Positions 50,920 through 60,181 are shown, numbered from the stretch's first letter. The stretch: 64,000 nucleotides of DNA from Cololabis saira (GCF_033807715.1 NC_084591.1:31088590-31152589); one strand, 5' to 3'. Notes: generated from the sequence alone by a model not told the origin. Numbers and translations: made by a program.

Positions 50920-53900
50920 AACATTCCCATTGATGACGTTTAGTAGTATTTAGTATTCTTTTAGAGCAGTGATTTGAAGGCTCCAAAGACTGAATGTGGT
51001 GATAGAGTTATAGTTAAAAAGGTGGAGTTGAATTGGTATTTTTTTTATCGTCATTTTTATCGTTATCGGGATAAATGCCAGAAATGATCGTGATCATTTT
51101 TTTAGTCCATACCGCCCATCCCTATAGAGGGATATTTAGTTTAAAAAAATAAAATAAAAATAAAAGGTAACCATGTCCCGTATGAGGGCTGACTTCTAGT
51201 GCTGAAGTGTCAAACTGAACAGCCCATTAACTTGCAGCTCTGTGATGTCAAACAGATGTGTCCACTTACTTTTGTAAGTGCACTCCGACATCCTCCTCCA
51301 GCCCATTGGGGCTCCCTCGACGGGTGGGGGGTCTGCTTGAACCTCCCCATCCCCCTCTACTGTCACTTCTGCCACCGTGTCGTCCATCTCCGTCTTGATG
51401 AGGAACTCCAGGATGTCTGTGCTCTCCTGGCTCTGGTTGGGCTGGCAGCTGCCTGGGAGAACGGGGTTGGCGGGGGTCTCTGGTGTAAGCACCAGATTGC
51501 TGTTGTACAGGCGACCCTGCATGGCTTCATCCATGATGTGGAACCACGGCCACGACTCAACAACAACCCCGACGTGGTCCTGGCCCTGGTACGGCTGCTT
51601 CAGGTCCTGGAAGAGGAACACAGTGACTCCTGCAGGCTGCCAGAGGAACGTGCACTACCTGACAGAAGTGTTGGTCTACCTGGGCAGCACATGCAGAAGG
51701 AAACTGCTGCAACAACACCCTGTTTTCGTAATAAAATGCGACAGGTAAAGGCTATTACTTCAAAAATTCTGAAAAGCATCAGTGTTACCGTCATTAAAAA
51801 GGATGTCTGACTTGAAGTTTAATTATCCAGTTCACTGGTTGATCGGTGATCACTTTAAAGTAAGGCTGATGGGGTAATACGTGCATCTCTGAAACACATG
51901 ATGTCACAGTTTCCACATGACTTCAGTGATGCAACGACCTCTCATGACTATTTGCTTGTGGTCACCAGCTTCTGCTGTTGTTCACTGCTAAAACTCAAAA
52001 TCTTAACAAGAATATTTGTCTTATTTCTAGTTAAAATGTCTCATTTTTAGTCGAATCTTATTACACTTAAAACAAGACTCATCACTGGGAAAAAAACAAC
52101 AATTTTCACCTGTTTCAAGTAGATTTTCACTTAAAATAAGTAGAAAAATCTGCCAGTGGAAAAGATTTTTTTGCTTGTAATGAGAAGATAAATCTTGTCC
52201 CACTGGCAGATTTTTCTACTTATTTGAAGTGAAAATTTACTTGAAACAGGTGAAAATTGTCAAATAAGTTATTTTTCTGGTAATGACTCTTGTTTTAAGT
52301 GTAATGACATTTTTTGACTAAAAATGAGACATTTTAACTAGAAATAACACAAATATTCCTGGTAAGATTTTGAGTTTTTGCAGTGTATAGGTGAACTTGA
52401 CTAACAGAATTCACACCGTAACTTTGACAGCAGATGTTAGTGCAGCGATTTCTGAATATTTCTAAAGCCGTTGGTATAAAAACTAAACCCTGAACGAAAG
52501 CCGATAACCAGCTTTCACAAACAAGAAGCATAAAAATGTTGGAAATTATTAAGCAATGAGAGAATGCCTCACTGTCAGAACTCAATCAGCTGACTCTCTA
52601 CACAGAGAGCAAGTGACCTGCCAACAAATGTAAAAACTCTGACACCGTTAAGGGCTGGCGGGAGTAAGGTAACAAACGAACCCTGTAAGCCCTGCGGAAA
52701 ACTGAAAAAGCCGACATCTTTCTACACACACAACCTAACTCCCTACAAACTGCACTTCTGGTGTGAAATTACTTTTTTTATGCAATTACGTTTCGTCAAC
52801 ATGTAAATAATGACAGTAAAACAGAATGGGGACTAATGAGTAAATATAGAAATGTACATGTGTCTGGTTTATTTCCGGTTGGGTCATGTATTTATATTTG
52901 CTGTTGTCAGACCTCATAGTGTCTGTGAGACACTGATGAAGTCCATATTCTCCTGACTTCTTCTCAAGAACGGTGAGAAGATGCAGGTTTGGCAAAACTC
53001 CAGATCTGTAGCCACTTCCTCCAACATGTCTTACTTTATATTTGGTTCGCAGGTTGTCCCATTTCTTGGCGATTTGATCTGCTGTCAACTTCCCTTCCAA
53101 TCCCAAACCTTTCAAGATGGTGCTGAGGAACACAGAATCCAACAACAGCTCGGATCAGTAATGAAACAAGAGCAAAACTGAGAATGATAACAAGACGAAC
53201 TCAGTATCATAGAACTGAGGTGAAAGAGGCACCGAATGACAAAAAATACTGACATGAACAAAAGAACACATGAATCTAACATATTTCACTGTATTATTAC
53301 GTCTCAATAGATAACACAGCAAAAACAAATATACAGTGGGGAGAACAAGTATTTGATACACTGCCGATTTTGCAGGTTTTCCCACTTGAAAAGCATGTAG
53401 AAGTCTGTAATTTTTATCATTGGTACTCTTCAACTGTGAGTGATGGAATCTAAAAAAAAATCCACATTGTATGATTTTTAAGCAATTAATTTGCATTTTA
53501 TTGCATGACATAAGTATTTGATACATCAGAAAAACAGAACTTAATATTTGGTACAGAAACCTTTGTTTGCAATTAAGCCAATTAAGCTGAAGCCACATTG
53601 CAAAGAAGACTGAGGTTACACATGTTTGTTGTGCAGAAATGATTTAAAAACATTACTTCAGTCTGGATGTGAGAAATGTGAGTGATAACATCAAACAGAA
53701 AATGATTACTTGGAGTTATTCTGCTAAAAGTGCTTCTACAAATGTGTGAATCAATGGGTGTACTTAGTTTTTCCATTCACTGCTTCTGCTTTTTGGCTTG
53801 AATTTTATCCCTAATAATGAGACACTGTAACATGTTGTGTGTAGCTGTTTATCTGAGTTATTTATATATATATATATATATATATTAGGGCTGAACGATA

Positions 53901-55112
53901 TACCGTTATCGTATCTATATCGAGATATGAACATTCAAGACATTAATAACGGAAAAGCAACGATATAAACGATATATTTCCGCTCGCCCTGCTTGTAAAG
54001 CTCGAGCAGTCTCCATAAACACTACTTTTAAGATTGCCCTTGAACGCACCACTACGGCCAGCCAACCACAAAGCTTATTTCATGCTTGCTGTTGATCGAC
54101 AGCTGAAGCCAACCAATGACAAACATAGGAGGGAGGGAGGGAGACGTGACTGAGACGCGGCACACAGCCACACACACACGGAGCGGAGAAGAGCGGAGAA
54201 ATCCAAACGGAAGAAAGGAGACATGAGTACGGAGGATAATGCGGCCGGTGGCAGTGCAGAATCTAATTTTGTGCCAAAACATAAATCATCCTCCATTATT
54301 TGGAGGTATTTTGGATTTAGAAAGGATGATGTCGACCAGAGCGAGGTGTTGTGCAAGTCGTGCTTGGTGAAAATTGCGACGTGTATTTCGCAGCCATCCG
54401 TTTTTTTTTTTTGAAATTACAAAATAAAAATAGAGAAATAAACCAAAATAATCCGTTCCCCATCTTTTGTTTTGATAATAAAAAATTCATTGATGTGTTT
54501 GAAAATCGAAATTGGGAATTAAAACAGCGAGTGGAAAACTCTTTTCTCTATTTTCTATTCGTTGGAGGATACTGAAAAACAAGGATTGGACAAATGGGGG
54601 GATTGCACATGCGCAGTAATACATTAAGAAAGTTGTTTCTGGTTCTTTTGTTGATCAGATTGAAAGTTAACATTTTTAGATATTTAATTGTTGAAACAGA
54701 AAATAAATCAAATATGAAACCTGGGAGTGAAACATGAGTTTAATCTGTAATCTGTCTTCACTCCGTCATGAAACTGCAGTGATGTTGTGACAGTCCGTTC
54801 AGCTGCAGCGTCCAATCAATAATCAATAACATGTACTGAACTCTAACTCTAACTGCATTGGTTATTTATCGTTAAAGCGGAGCTACAGTAAAATATTTTG
54901 ATTATTATTTATTATTGAGTGACTTTATGTTAATGTTGATGACTGGCAGTGAGTTCTAATCAATAAAACTGCACTCTTTTTTGATTTCTGACGTTTTTAT
55001 TTTTCTGAAAAATGCTTGGTTTTCACCGAACCGAAGTCATATCGTATCGTATCGATATCGAGATATCTGGCATAAATATCGAGATATGAAATTTTGTCCA
55101 TATCGTTCAGCC

Positions 55113-55152
<40 letters not shown>

Positions 55153-58100
55153 TATTGATGATACATTTTCAGACATCTCCACTGAGCACAAAATGTCAGT
55201 TTTGAAGTCTGCTCTTATAATCAATGTCCCATTAATAAATCATTCCCTTACTGCTGATAAAAGACATCAGAGAGTCCAGAGATAATTTTTTTTTCTTATG
55301 ATGTAACTTGTTAATGATGTGTTGATCTGTTAATATGATGTTATTAAATGTTTGGGTTTCTTCCTCTAGAGCAGCTATTGGCCATACAGAACAGGAATAA
55401 AAGACAAATGCATCATTTTCTAATTTGTAAATAATTTATCTCAGTTATAAGGCTCAATCCTCCCTTCCTAAAGACTTGTCCTCCTGTGGTGTTTCTGTCT
55501 CCTCCTCATGATCAGATAATCACCATGGGCAAGAGATTTGTACTCTTAGCATTTAAAAAAAAGTATTTTTTAAATTTGTAGCATAGCACAACTAGTTTTT
55601 ACCAAAGAATTAGTTATATGTTTTCAATACATTTCTGTTCTACAGATGCAGCTCAAAGAAAGAATTCCCTCCACACTGAACAGCCTGATTTCCTTAAACT
55701 GCTTATAGCAAATGTTCTCTATAAATCTTTGCTAAACAAATTCTAAATCAGTGTTTTTCACATCCAGTTCCAGATGGCTGCTACCCTGCATGTTTTAGAT
55801 TTTTCCAACACACCTTGTTCACCCGACCACCACCGGTGTGTCACCAGGTTCTGCACAAGTCTGGAAATGACCAAGTCATTTGAATCAATGGTATTACAGC
55901 AGGGAAAGATGTAAAGCGTGCAGGGCAGCGGCCCGTGGGGACCGTACTTGAGCAACACTGTAGTGGATGCTAATTTGGACGAGTTACGAAAGTGCTTTGA
56001 GCTGCAGCACGAGGTTGCATGTCATTTGGTAGCCAATATGAAGTGGCTCTCAGTCAAATCCTCCTGACTAAAGTGTGAGTCTCATACTGTTGATCCTGCT
56101 GGTGCTTTTGGGTTCATTCCAGCAATTTAGTTATTTTGAGAAGCACAGTGAATTCAATTTGAAATCTCATTTCATTTTTTCCATGTTCAAGAGAGTAGCA
56201 TATTGTAAGACTTCAAGCAAAGCCTCTACTGTGCCAGCGAAGACTCACCACACCTGTAAGCTTTGTTGAAAAACTGGATTTGACTCTTGACTGGATCTCT
56301 ACGTTCTCTGGACTCCATCGATGCTTTTAAGAGCAAACTTAAAACCCACCTGTTTCTCCAAGCTTTTAAACATCAGTAGTGACAGGGTTGTTTTATGACC
56401 ACCATGTTGATTATATGTACTTTTATTCTAGGAGCTTTTATTGGTATTGTCTTGTTTTTAATCGTATTTCTACTTTTATTGGAGCCTTTTATTTGTGTTA
56501 TTTATTTCTGTTATTTACTGTTTATTTGTGTCTTGCCGCTTTTAATGTTGATGTAAAGCGCTTTGAATTACCTTGTGCTGAATTGTGCTATACAAATAAA
56601 CTTGCCTTGCCTTATTACTTATGTTGTTTTATTTTTTGTGAAGCACCTTGTGACATTCCGTTGTCTGTGAAAGGTGCTATATGAATAAAATGTACTTACT
56701 TACTTACTCTTCTTTTTTATGTTGCTTTAACTTGCATCCTAACCTTGTACGGTCTCCTATAAGTGTATTATAAACGAATGTGAGCATGTTTCATTTACTT
56801 GCAAGACATTGGCTGGCCTCTCCCCATATAACATAATGACAGAACACCTTTTCCTAATGAAACCAGCAGGAGCAGCAGCCAGGGGCGGAGCTAGAGGGGG
56901 GGCCGGGGGGCACTGGACCCCCCTGAAATGTGATTGGCCCCCCCAAGTGCCACCTCAGATGATTGACATATCAGGGCACCGCGCACGTCTTGTTGAAAGG
57001 AGCCGGTTGCGTTTTGTAATCAGTGACTCCTGACTGCTATGTCCCTCCTGTACAGTAGTTGGCGCTATGTATGCAATGTATGCATGGAGTCAACATAAAA
57101 AAGCTACTGAGAGGAACAAAACCATGTTCAATTCTTTAAATGAGAATCGACGAGAAAAAAAAGTGGAAGAAAATCAATATTATTTGAAAAAAAGTTGCAA
57201 ATGTGCTTCTTTTGACTGCAACCCAAAATATAGCGGAACAGATGGGTCATCGAGAGTCTGAGTACTCCGAGAATAAGGGAAACTTTTTGGCCATATTAGA
57301 CAAAATAACGAAGCATGACCAATTTATTGGAAAAAAGGCTGGATGCATGTGGGAACGCAAAGTACACAAGTCACCAAATCCAAAATTAGATTCTTCAGGG
57401 CTTAGCTGAGATGGTACAGAGTGAAATCATAAAAGAAGTGAAAGAAAATTAAGTGTCAGTGTGATTGTAGATGAAACAAAAGACTTGCAAAAAAAGGAAC
57501 AAATGTCTTTGGTTTTTTTTTTTACATTTTGAACAGTGTGAACATAAATTTATATATACACAAATCTAATCTCCTGTGCTTAATATGTACATTTCAACGT
57601 TTAGAGACTTCGATTGCAATTGATTGTTGGAGAAACTGATTCATTGTCATAGTGTGTGGACCCCCTGAAATAGCCCTGGCCCCCTCTGGCCCCCCCAAGG
57701 TTAAAAGTCCAGCTCCGCCACTGACAGCAGCACCGGGCTTCATACCTCCAGGCTATCTTGGCAGAGTTCCTCTTGCCTGTGAACAGAGCCTCGTTGGATG
57801 CCCTGAACTCGATCAGCCTCTTCACGTCGTCCTCCGTCACTGCAGGTGGAGGGTCAGAGGTCAGCATGGCAGCAGCACAGCTCCATCAGTCCATGGGCCA
57901 GACCAAATATCAGCACCACTCAAGGTGATAAAACTTGCTTATAATTTTTGAAAATATCCATGTCTGTAGATTATATTTTGGTATGATAACCCTTCCTGAG
58001 TGGCTCATGAAGTTATCAGCTCATGAAGTCAACCAGTCCCTTCAGAAAATTACATTTTAGATGCTGGTGCATGTCCTGGTTTGGACTCATGTACAGGATT

Positions 58101-59006
58101 TCTGTTAATGTTTCACAATATTGTCTTTGGTATCATTTTAAAGGGGATCTTTTAAGCATTCATTCAAGCTAAGATGTGAATCTTTCGGACCAACATAGAG
58201 GTCACTGCAGCTCTTTAAACTATAAACAACACACGTTTTTAATGCAGTTAAATGCAGCCTTCTGTAAGCTTTAAATATCCACTGGACTTACATCAAATAC
58301 ATCAAAACACAACAATAAAAAACAGTTTTCTGAACTTATCAATATGACTCTGTCCTTCACAGGATAAGTAAAATGGATCACTGTAAAAACTCAAAATCTT
58401 AAGAATATTTGTCTTATGTCTAGTTAAAATGTCTCATTTTAGTAAAAAAAATCTCATTACACTTAAAACAAGACTCATCACTGGAAAAAACAACAATTTT
58501 CACCTGTTTCAAGTAGATTTTCACTTGAAATAAGTAGAAAAATCTGCCAGTGGAACAATATTTTTTTTCTTGTAATAAAAAGATAAATCTTGTCCCACTG
58601 GCAGATTTTCTACTTATTTCAAGTGAAAATTTACTTGAAACAGGTGAAAATTGTCAAACAAGTTATTTTTGTGGTGTTATTTTTCTGGTGATGACTCTAA
58701 ATGTTGAAATAGCAGTAAAACCACATTCATTGATGAAATGACATACGGGATGGAAAGGGGGGATGGTAGTTTTACAGGGGGGATGATTGTAACTGTTGTT
58801 ATTTCAGGGGGGGATGATTTTGACTGTTGTTATTTCAGGGGGGGATGCCATCCCCTTCACCCCCCTCAACTCCAGTACTGATTACATGAGTCTAAACCAG
58901 GATATGCACCAGCATCTAAAGTGTAATTTTCTGAACTTCATGAGCTGATAACTATGATCCAGCTGCCACTCAGGAAGGTTATCATACCAAAATATCATCT
59001 ACAGAC

Positions 59007-59073
<67 letters not shown>

Positions 59074-59080
59074 AGTGTGA

Positions 59081-59122
<42 letters not shown>

Positions 59123-59127
59123 TGTGA

Positions 59128-59167
<40 letters not shown>

Positions 59168-59175
59168 TGTGAGAC

Positions 59176-59208
<33 letters not shown>

Positions 59209-59213
59209 TGTGA

Positions 59214-59291
<78 letters not shown>

Positions 59292-59296
59292 TGAGA

Positions 59297-59371
<75 letters not shown>

Positions 59372-59438
59372 ACTCACTCTTGTAGGAGTTCTCCGGGAAC
59401 TGTAGCTGCGGGTTGAGGGCTGGCTCCATGGTGATCAT
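39597..59438 (-). CDS. Four-module Myb/SANT-like protein, 13 exons, 776 aa
   Basis: Gene unnamed by me. Exons in transcript order: 59378-59438; 57746-57839, 53035-53122, 51270-51606; 49627-49720, 49073-49160, 48649-48955; 48379-48472, 44891-44978, 43659-43977; 42144-42237, 41949-42036, 39597-40175 (TAG). They sum to 2331 nt, 776 residues, with consistent phases throughout. After a 20-residue leader starting [10 protein letters not shown] come four copies of one module: (M/L)T-acidic, LFTGRRNxAKxAW, [20 protein letters not shown], SWPWFxxMDEAMEGRL, then a variable acidic linker. The tryptophans, the KKW and the three predicted helices fit a Myb/SANT-like (trihelix type, PF13837-like) DNA-binding domain. 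The last module ends in a Glu/Arg heptad-like coiled coil of about 75 residues. Nuclear DNA binding is inferred. A single transcript over 20 kb is predicted, not shown; two or more shorter isoforms are possible. Confidence 0.85.
40745..40842. repeat. Half of a palindromic MITE with a triple GTAGGGTACGGT
   Basis: Shares 'gtagggtacg', 'cggcgacgcgcacc' and 'ggaaccataaatc' with the complete palindrome at 59588-59697. Only the right half is kept, and the 12-mer 'gtagggtacggt' has become a short tandem repeat. It lies in the last intron of the Myb/SANT-like gene. Confidence 0.6.
41230..41650 (+). pseudogene. Decayed LINE C-terminal fragment
   Basis: Plus-strand frames give [18 protein letters not shown] and, after frameshifts, '[15 protein letters not shown]'-like text. 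This resembles the region after the reverse transcriptase in a common fish LINE. Stops and frame changes make it inactive. In the last intron of the Myb/SANT-like gene. Confidence 0.55.
42375..43390. mobile_element. hAT-type MITE copy 3, enlarged, perfect 8-bp target duplication
   Basis: Ends CAGGGGTCGGCAACTC and GGTTGCCAACCCCCG with AACTAGAC on both sides (42367-42374 and 43391-43398). The interior contains the GTCGAAATGTCGAG array twice, with a second 'cattatgcacttcgag' start at 43100, so it is an internal tandem duplication or a fusion of two copies. Confidence 0.87.
44230..44777. repeat. Duplicated segment with foldback MITE (copy 2, truncated)
   Basis: From 'gcagttaaatgcagcc' to 'ccagtactgg' it matches 58244-58880 in the same orientation. 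Foldback MITE copy 2 (44365-44633) sits at the same place in both. In an intron of module 3. Confidence 0.8.
45061..46160 (+). pseudogene. 5'-truncated LINE with reverse-transcriptase remnants
   Basis: Plus-strand fragments in order: [23 protein letters not shown] (catalytic-box relative), [18 protein letters not shown], then after the hAT MITE at 45452-45628, [14 protein letters not shown], and a C-terminal tail to about 46080. The order and motifs are those of a fish L2/CR1-like LINE. Multiple stops show it is dead. Confidence 0.8.
45452..45628. mobile_element. Small hAT MITE inside the LINE, perfect CTCCTCAT duplication
   Basis: 177 bases, ends TAGGAATGGGTGATATTTTA and an approximate inverse ending GCGGGTAGGGAT on the other strand. 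Identical CTCCTCAT at 45444-45451 and 45629-45636. Same family as 50214-51124. Confidence 0.88.
46852..48123 (-). mobile_element. TTAA-flanked element with an accessory-protein remnant
   Basis: Imperfect inverse ends AGCGACACTGCGTAACTTT and AGCAGCACAACGTAACTTT, with TTAA at 46848-46851 and 48124-48127. A minus-strand frame at 47703-47942 reads [22 protein letters not shown] associate this with proteins carried by fish TTAA-type transposons (Kolobok or piggyBac grade; uncertain). The transposase itself is missing. Confidence 0.6.
48649..49720 (-). other. Myb/SANT-like module 2 (94+88+307 nt), most compact
   Basis: Exons 49627-49720, 49073-49160, 48649-48955. Reads [20 protein letters not shown]..., [25 protein letters not shown] and [16 protein letters not shown]. 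The linker has a basic patch PKKRARR, a candidate nuclear localisation signal, followed by EFLTETEMD. All three exons lie within 1.1 kb, and no transposon was seen in its introns. Confidence 0.87.
50214..51124. mobile_element. hAT MITE enlarged by a GGAA/GAAA satellite
   Basis: Ends TAGGACTGGGTGATATTTTA and CCGCCCATCCCTA, like 45452-45628. Flanks CAGAGGGA and TAGAGGGA (7 of 8). The shared core 'aaggtggagttgaattggta' is present, but a 550-base tetranucleotide array has expanded inside it. In the intron between modules 1 and 2. Confidence 0.82.
50369..50921. repeat. (GGAA)n/(GAAA)n array punctuated by GATGAGCC
   Basis: Starts as (GGAA) x10 or so, then GAAA runs of variable length separated by 'gatgagccagaaa' or 'gatgagccttaaa'. 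This gives long Lys/Glu/Arg and Phe/Leu/Ser shadow frames that are not genes. Confidence 0.95.
51983..52385. mobile_element. Foldback MITE copy 3, complete
   Basis: Starts CACTGCTAAAACTCAAAATC and ends with the inverse GAGTTTTTGCAGTG. Arms pair over almost the whole 403 bases. In an intron of module 1. Confidence 0.85.
53333..53590. mobile_element. Tc1-like element fragment
   Basis: 'acagtggggagaacaagtat' followed by 'ttgatacactgccgattttg' is a terminal repeat known from fish Tc1-like elements. Only the one end region survives. No transposase frame. Confidence 0.7.
53887..55114 (+). mobile_element. Deleted hAT element with a BED zinc-finger remnant
   Basis: Inverse ends AGGGCTGAACGATAT, inserted between two (TA)n runs (53862-53884 and 55117-55148). 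A 63-codon frame at 54223-54414 starts [10 protein letters not shown] and contains the BED-type pattern IIWRYFGF...VLCKSCL. The rest of the transposase is gone, apart from short frames to about 54575. Confidence 0.8.
55748..55965. repeat. Decayed relative of the hAT MITE at 39335
   Basis: Shares the order 'ccctgcatgttttagattt', 'ccaacacacctt' and 'acagcagggaaagatgtaaa' with the 39335-39558 element, but the ends have diverged and no target duplication is clear. Confidence 0.5.
56260..56870 (+). repeat. LINE 3' tails, two in tandem
   Basis: 'ttttaagagcaaacttaaaa' then 'aaagcgctttgaatta' and 'ctatacaaataaacttgcct', followed by a second tail 'aaaggtgctatatgaataaa' ending in (TTAC)n. These are typical 3' ends of fish L2-like LINEs. 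No intact frame. Confidence 0.55.
56880..57723 (+). pseudogene. hAT element with frameshifted transposase remnant, 22 bp from an exon
   Basis: Ends CAGGGGCGGAGCTAGAGGGG and its inverse CCAGCTCCGCCACTG. Flanks GCAGCAGC and ACAGCAGC (7 of 8). Plus-strand frames after 57200 read [29 protein letters not shown] and, in another frame, [15 protein letters not shown], as in ZMYM1-like hAT transposases. Frame changes and stops make it inactive. The right end is 22 bases from the donor of exon 57746-57839. Confidence 0.8.
57961..59007. repeat. Composite inverted-repeat structure in intron 1
   Basis: An approximately 125-base arm (57961-58098) reappears inverted at 58884-59007. Both contain 'ggtatgataaccttcctgag'-like text and 'agatgctggtgcat'. 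Between them lies the segment 58244-58880, which also occurs at 44230-44777, with foldback MITE copy 4 (58379-58705) inside. This may be one long-armed element or nested insertions. Confidence 0.75.
59008..59370. repeat. (GT)n array with GAGAGAGTGTGAGACG interruptions
   Basis: About 360 bases of (GT)n on the plus strand, broken several times by 'gagagagtgtgagac'. In the transcript of the Myb/SANT-like gene it reads (CA)n and begins within about 8 bases of the exon-1 splice donor. Confidence 0.97.
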
Positions 59439-59499
59439 GGAGGAGCAGAGCCGGGCAGGAGGATGGAGGAGGTGCTGGGGTCTCCGTGTCTCGGTGTTA

Positions 59500-60005
59500 A
59501 ACCACTCAGATCCTGTGGTTCCGTGTCCCCGGGTCCATCCCGCCCAGGACTGTGCGGGTTCAGGTGATCCCTCTCCAGGCGGAAACCTAAATTATAGTTC
59601 CGCGTTAAATCGACGCAGAACCTACGTAGACTACGGCGTAGGGTACGCAGCGACGCACACCGACGCCCTGCGTCGATTTAACGCGGAACCATAAATCAAG
59701 CCTAAACACCCGAACAGGGACTGCTAGTTAGCTTTACCTTCACAGCCTCCCGACGCAGAGCCGGCGTTTCCCACCGCGCAGCGACGCCTTTTCTCCGCGG
59801 GCTCGGCGGGTTCCCACACCGGCGGTGTACCGGGGTCTTGTGCCGGGGCTCCGGCAGCACAGGAAAGTGTAAATAAAGCAGGCTAGTGTTAATGGGGGAA
59901 GCCAGCCCTGCGACGCTGCAGGAGGAGGGTGCGCTCGGTAACACCACCACGGCGCTCCGCTGTCACGTGATCAGCGACACAAGAGGGCGGGACGAACGTC
60001 AGCGC
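59500..60005 (-). promoter_or_regulatory. CpG-rich probable promoter of the Myb/SANT-like gene
   Basis: Locally GC- and CpG-rich compared with the AT-rich surroundings, directly upstream of the ATG at 59438. Contains CACGTGA at 59964-59970. A GTGAAG|GTAAAG near 59740 (minus strand) could be the donor of a non-coding first exon. No TATA box seen. Promoter role is inferred from position and composition. Confidence 0.5.
59588..59697. mobile_element. Palindromic MITE in the 5' leader of the Myb/SANT-like gene
   Basis: Inverse arms GTTCCGCGTTAAATCGACGC of at least 20 bases at each end around 'gtagggtacgcagcgacgc'. 110 bases long and CpG-rich. About 150 bases upstream of the ATG, so it is either transcribed 5' UTR or promoter. 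Half-copy at 40745-40842. Confidence 0.75.
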
Positions 60006-60054
60006 GAACAATGCCATTTTTTTGCATTTCATATCTTACTTTTCGTTACTATTC

Positions 60055-60145
60055 GCTTATAATTAATTAATTATATAGTAATATAATCTATTATTATATA
60101 ATATTATAATATATTATTATTATTATTAATAATAATAATAATAAC

Positions 60146-60181
<36 letters not shown>

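Larger units (their letters stand above)
51270..57839 (-). other. Myb/SANT-like module 1 (exons 94+88+337 nt)
   Basis: Exons 57746-57839, 53035-53122, 51270-51606. Reads [20 protein letters not shown]..., then [28 protein letters not shown] and [16 protein letters not shown]. The linker contains [10 protein letters not shown], a motif shared with module 2, and ends ECTYK at a phase-1 donor. The 3.1- to 4.6-kb introns inside this module hold the BED-type hAT remnant, a Tc1-like fragment and foldback MITE copy 3. Confidence 0.85.

Noticed and set aside
50400..50920. Regularly spaced repeats resembling a CRISPR array
   Set aside because: Units are a tetranucleotide satellite, spacers are not unique, and the genome is vertebrate.
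50463..50986. Open frames of Phe/Leu/Ser and Lys/Glu/Arg over 140 codons
   Set aside because: Produced by the GAAA satellite; no gene features.
56379..56684. 101-codon plus-strand hydrophobic frame
   Set aside because: Lies in LINE 3' tails; AT-rich and without a matching family.
58982..59438. Long His/Thr and Cys/Val open frames
   Set aside because: They are translations of the (GT)n/(CA)n array. Only 59378-59438 (exon 1 of the Myb/SANT-like gene) is real.
39597..59438. Interpretation as four separate tandem genes
   Set aside because: Only the first module is preceded by a leader with ATG, only the last has a stop, and every internal border has matching phase-1 splice sites. Separate isoforms remain possible.
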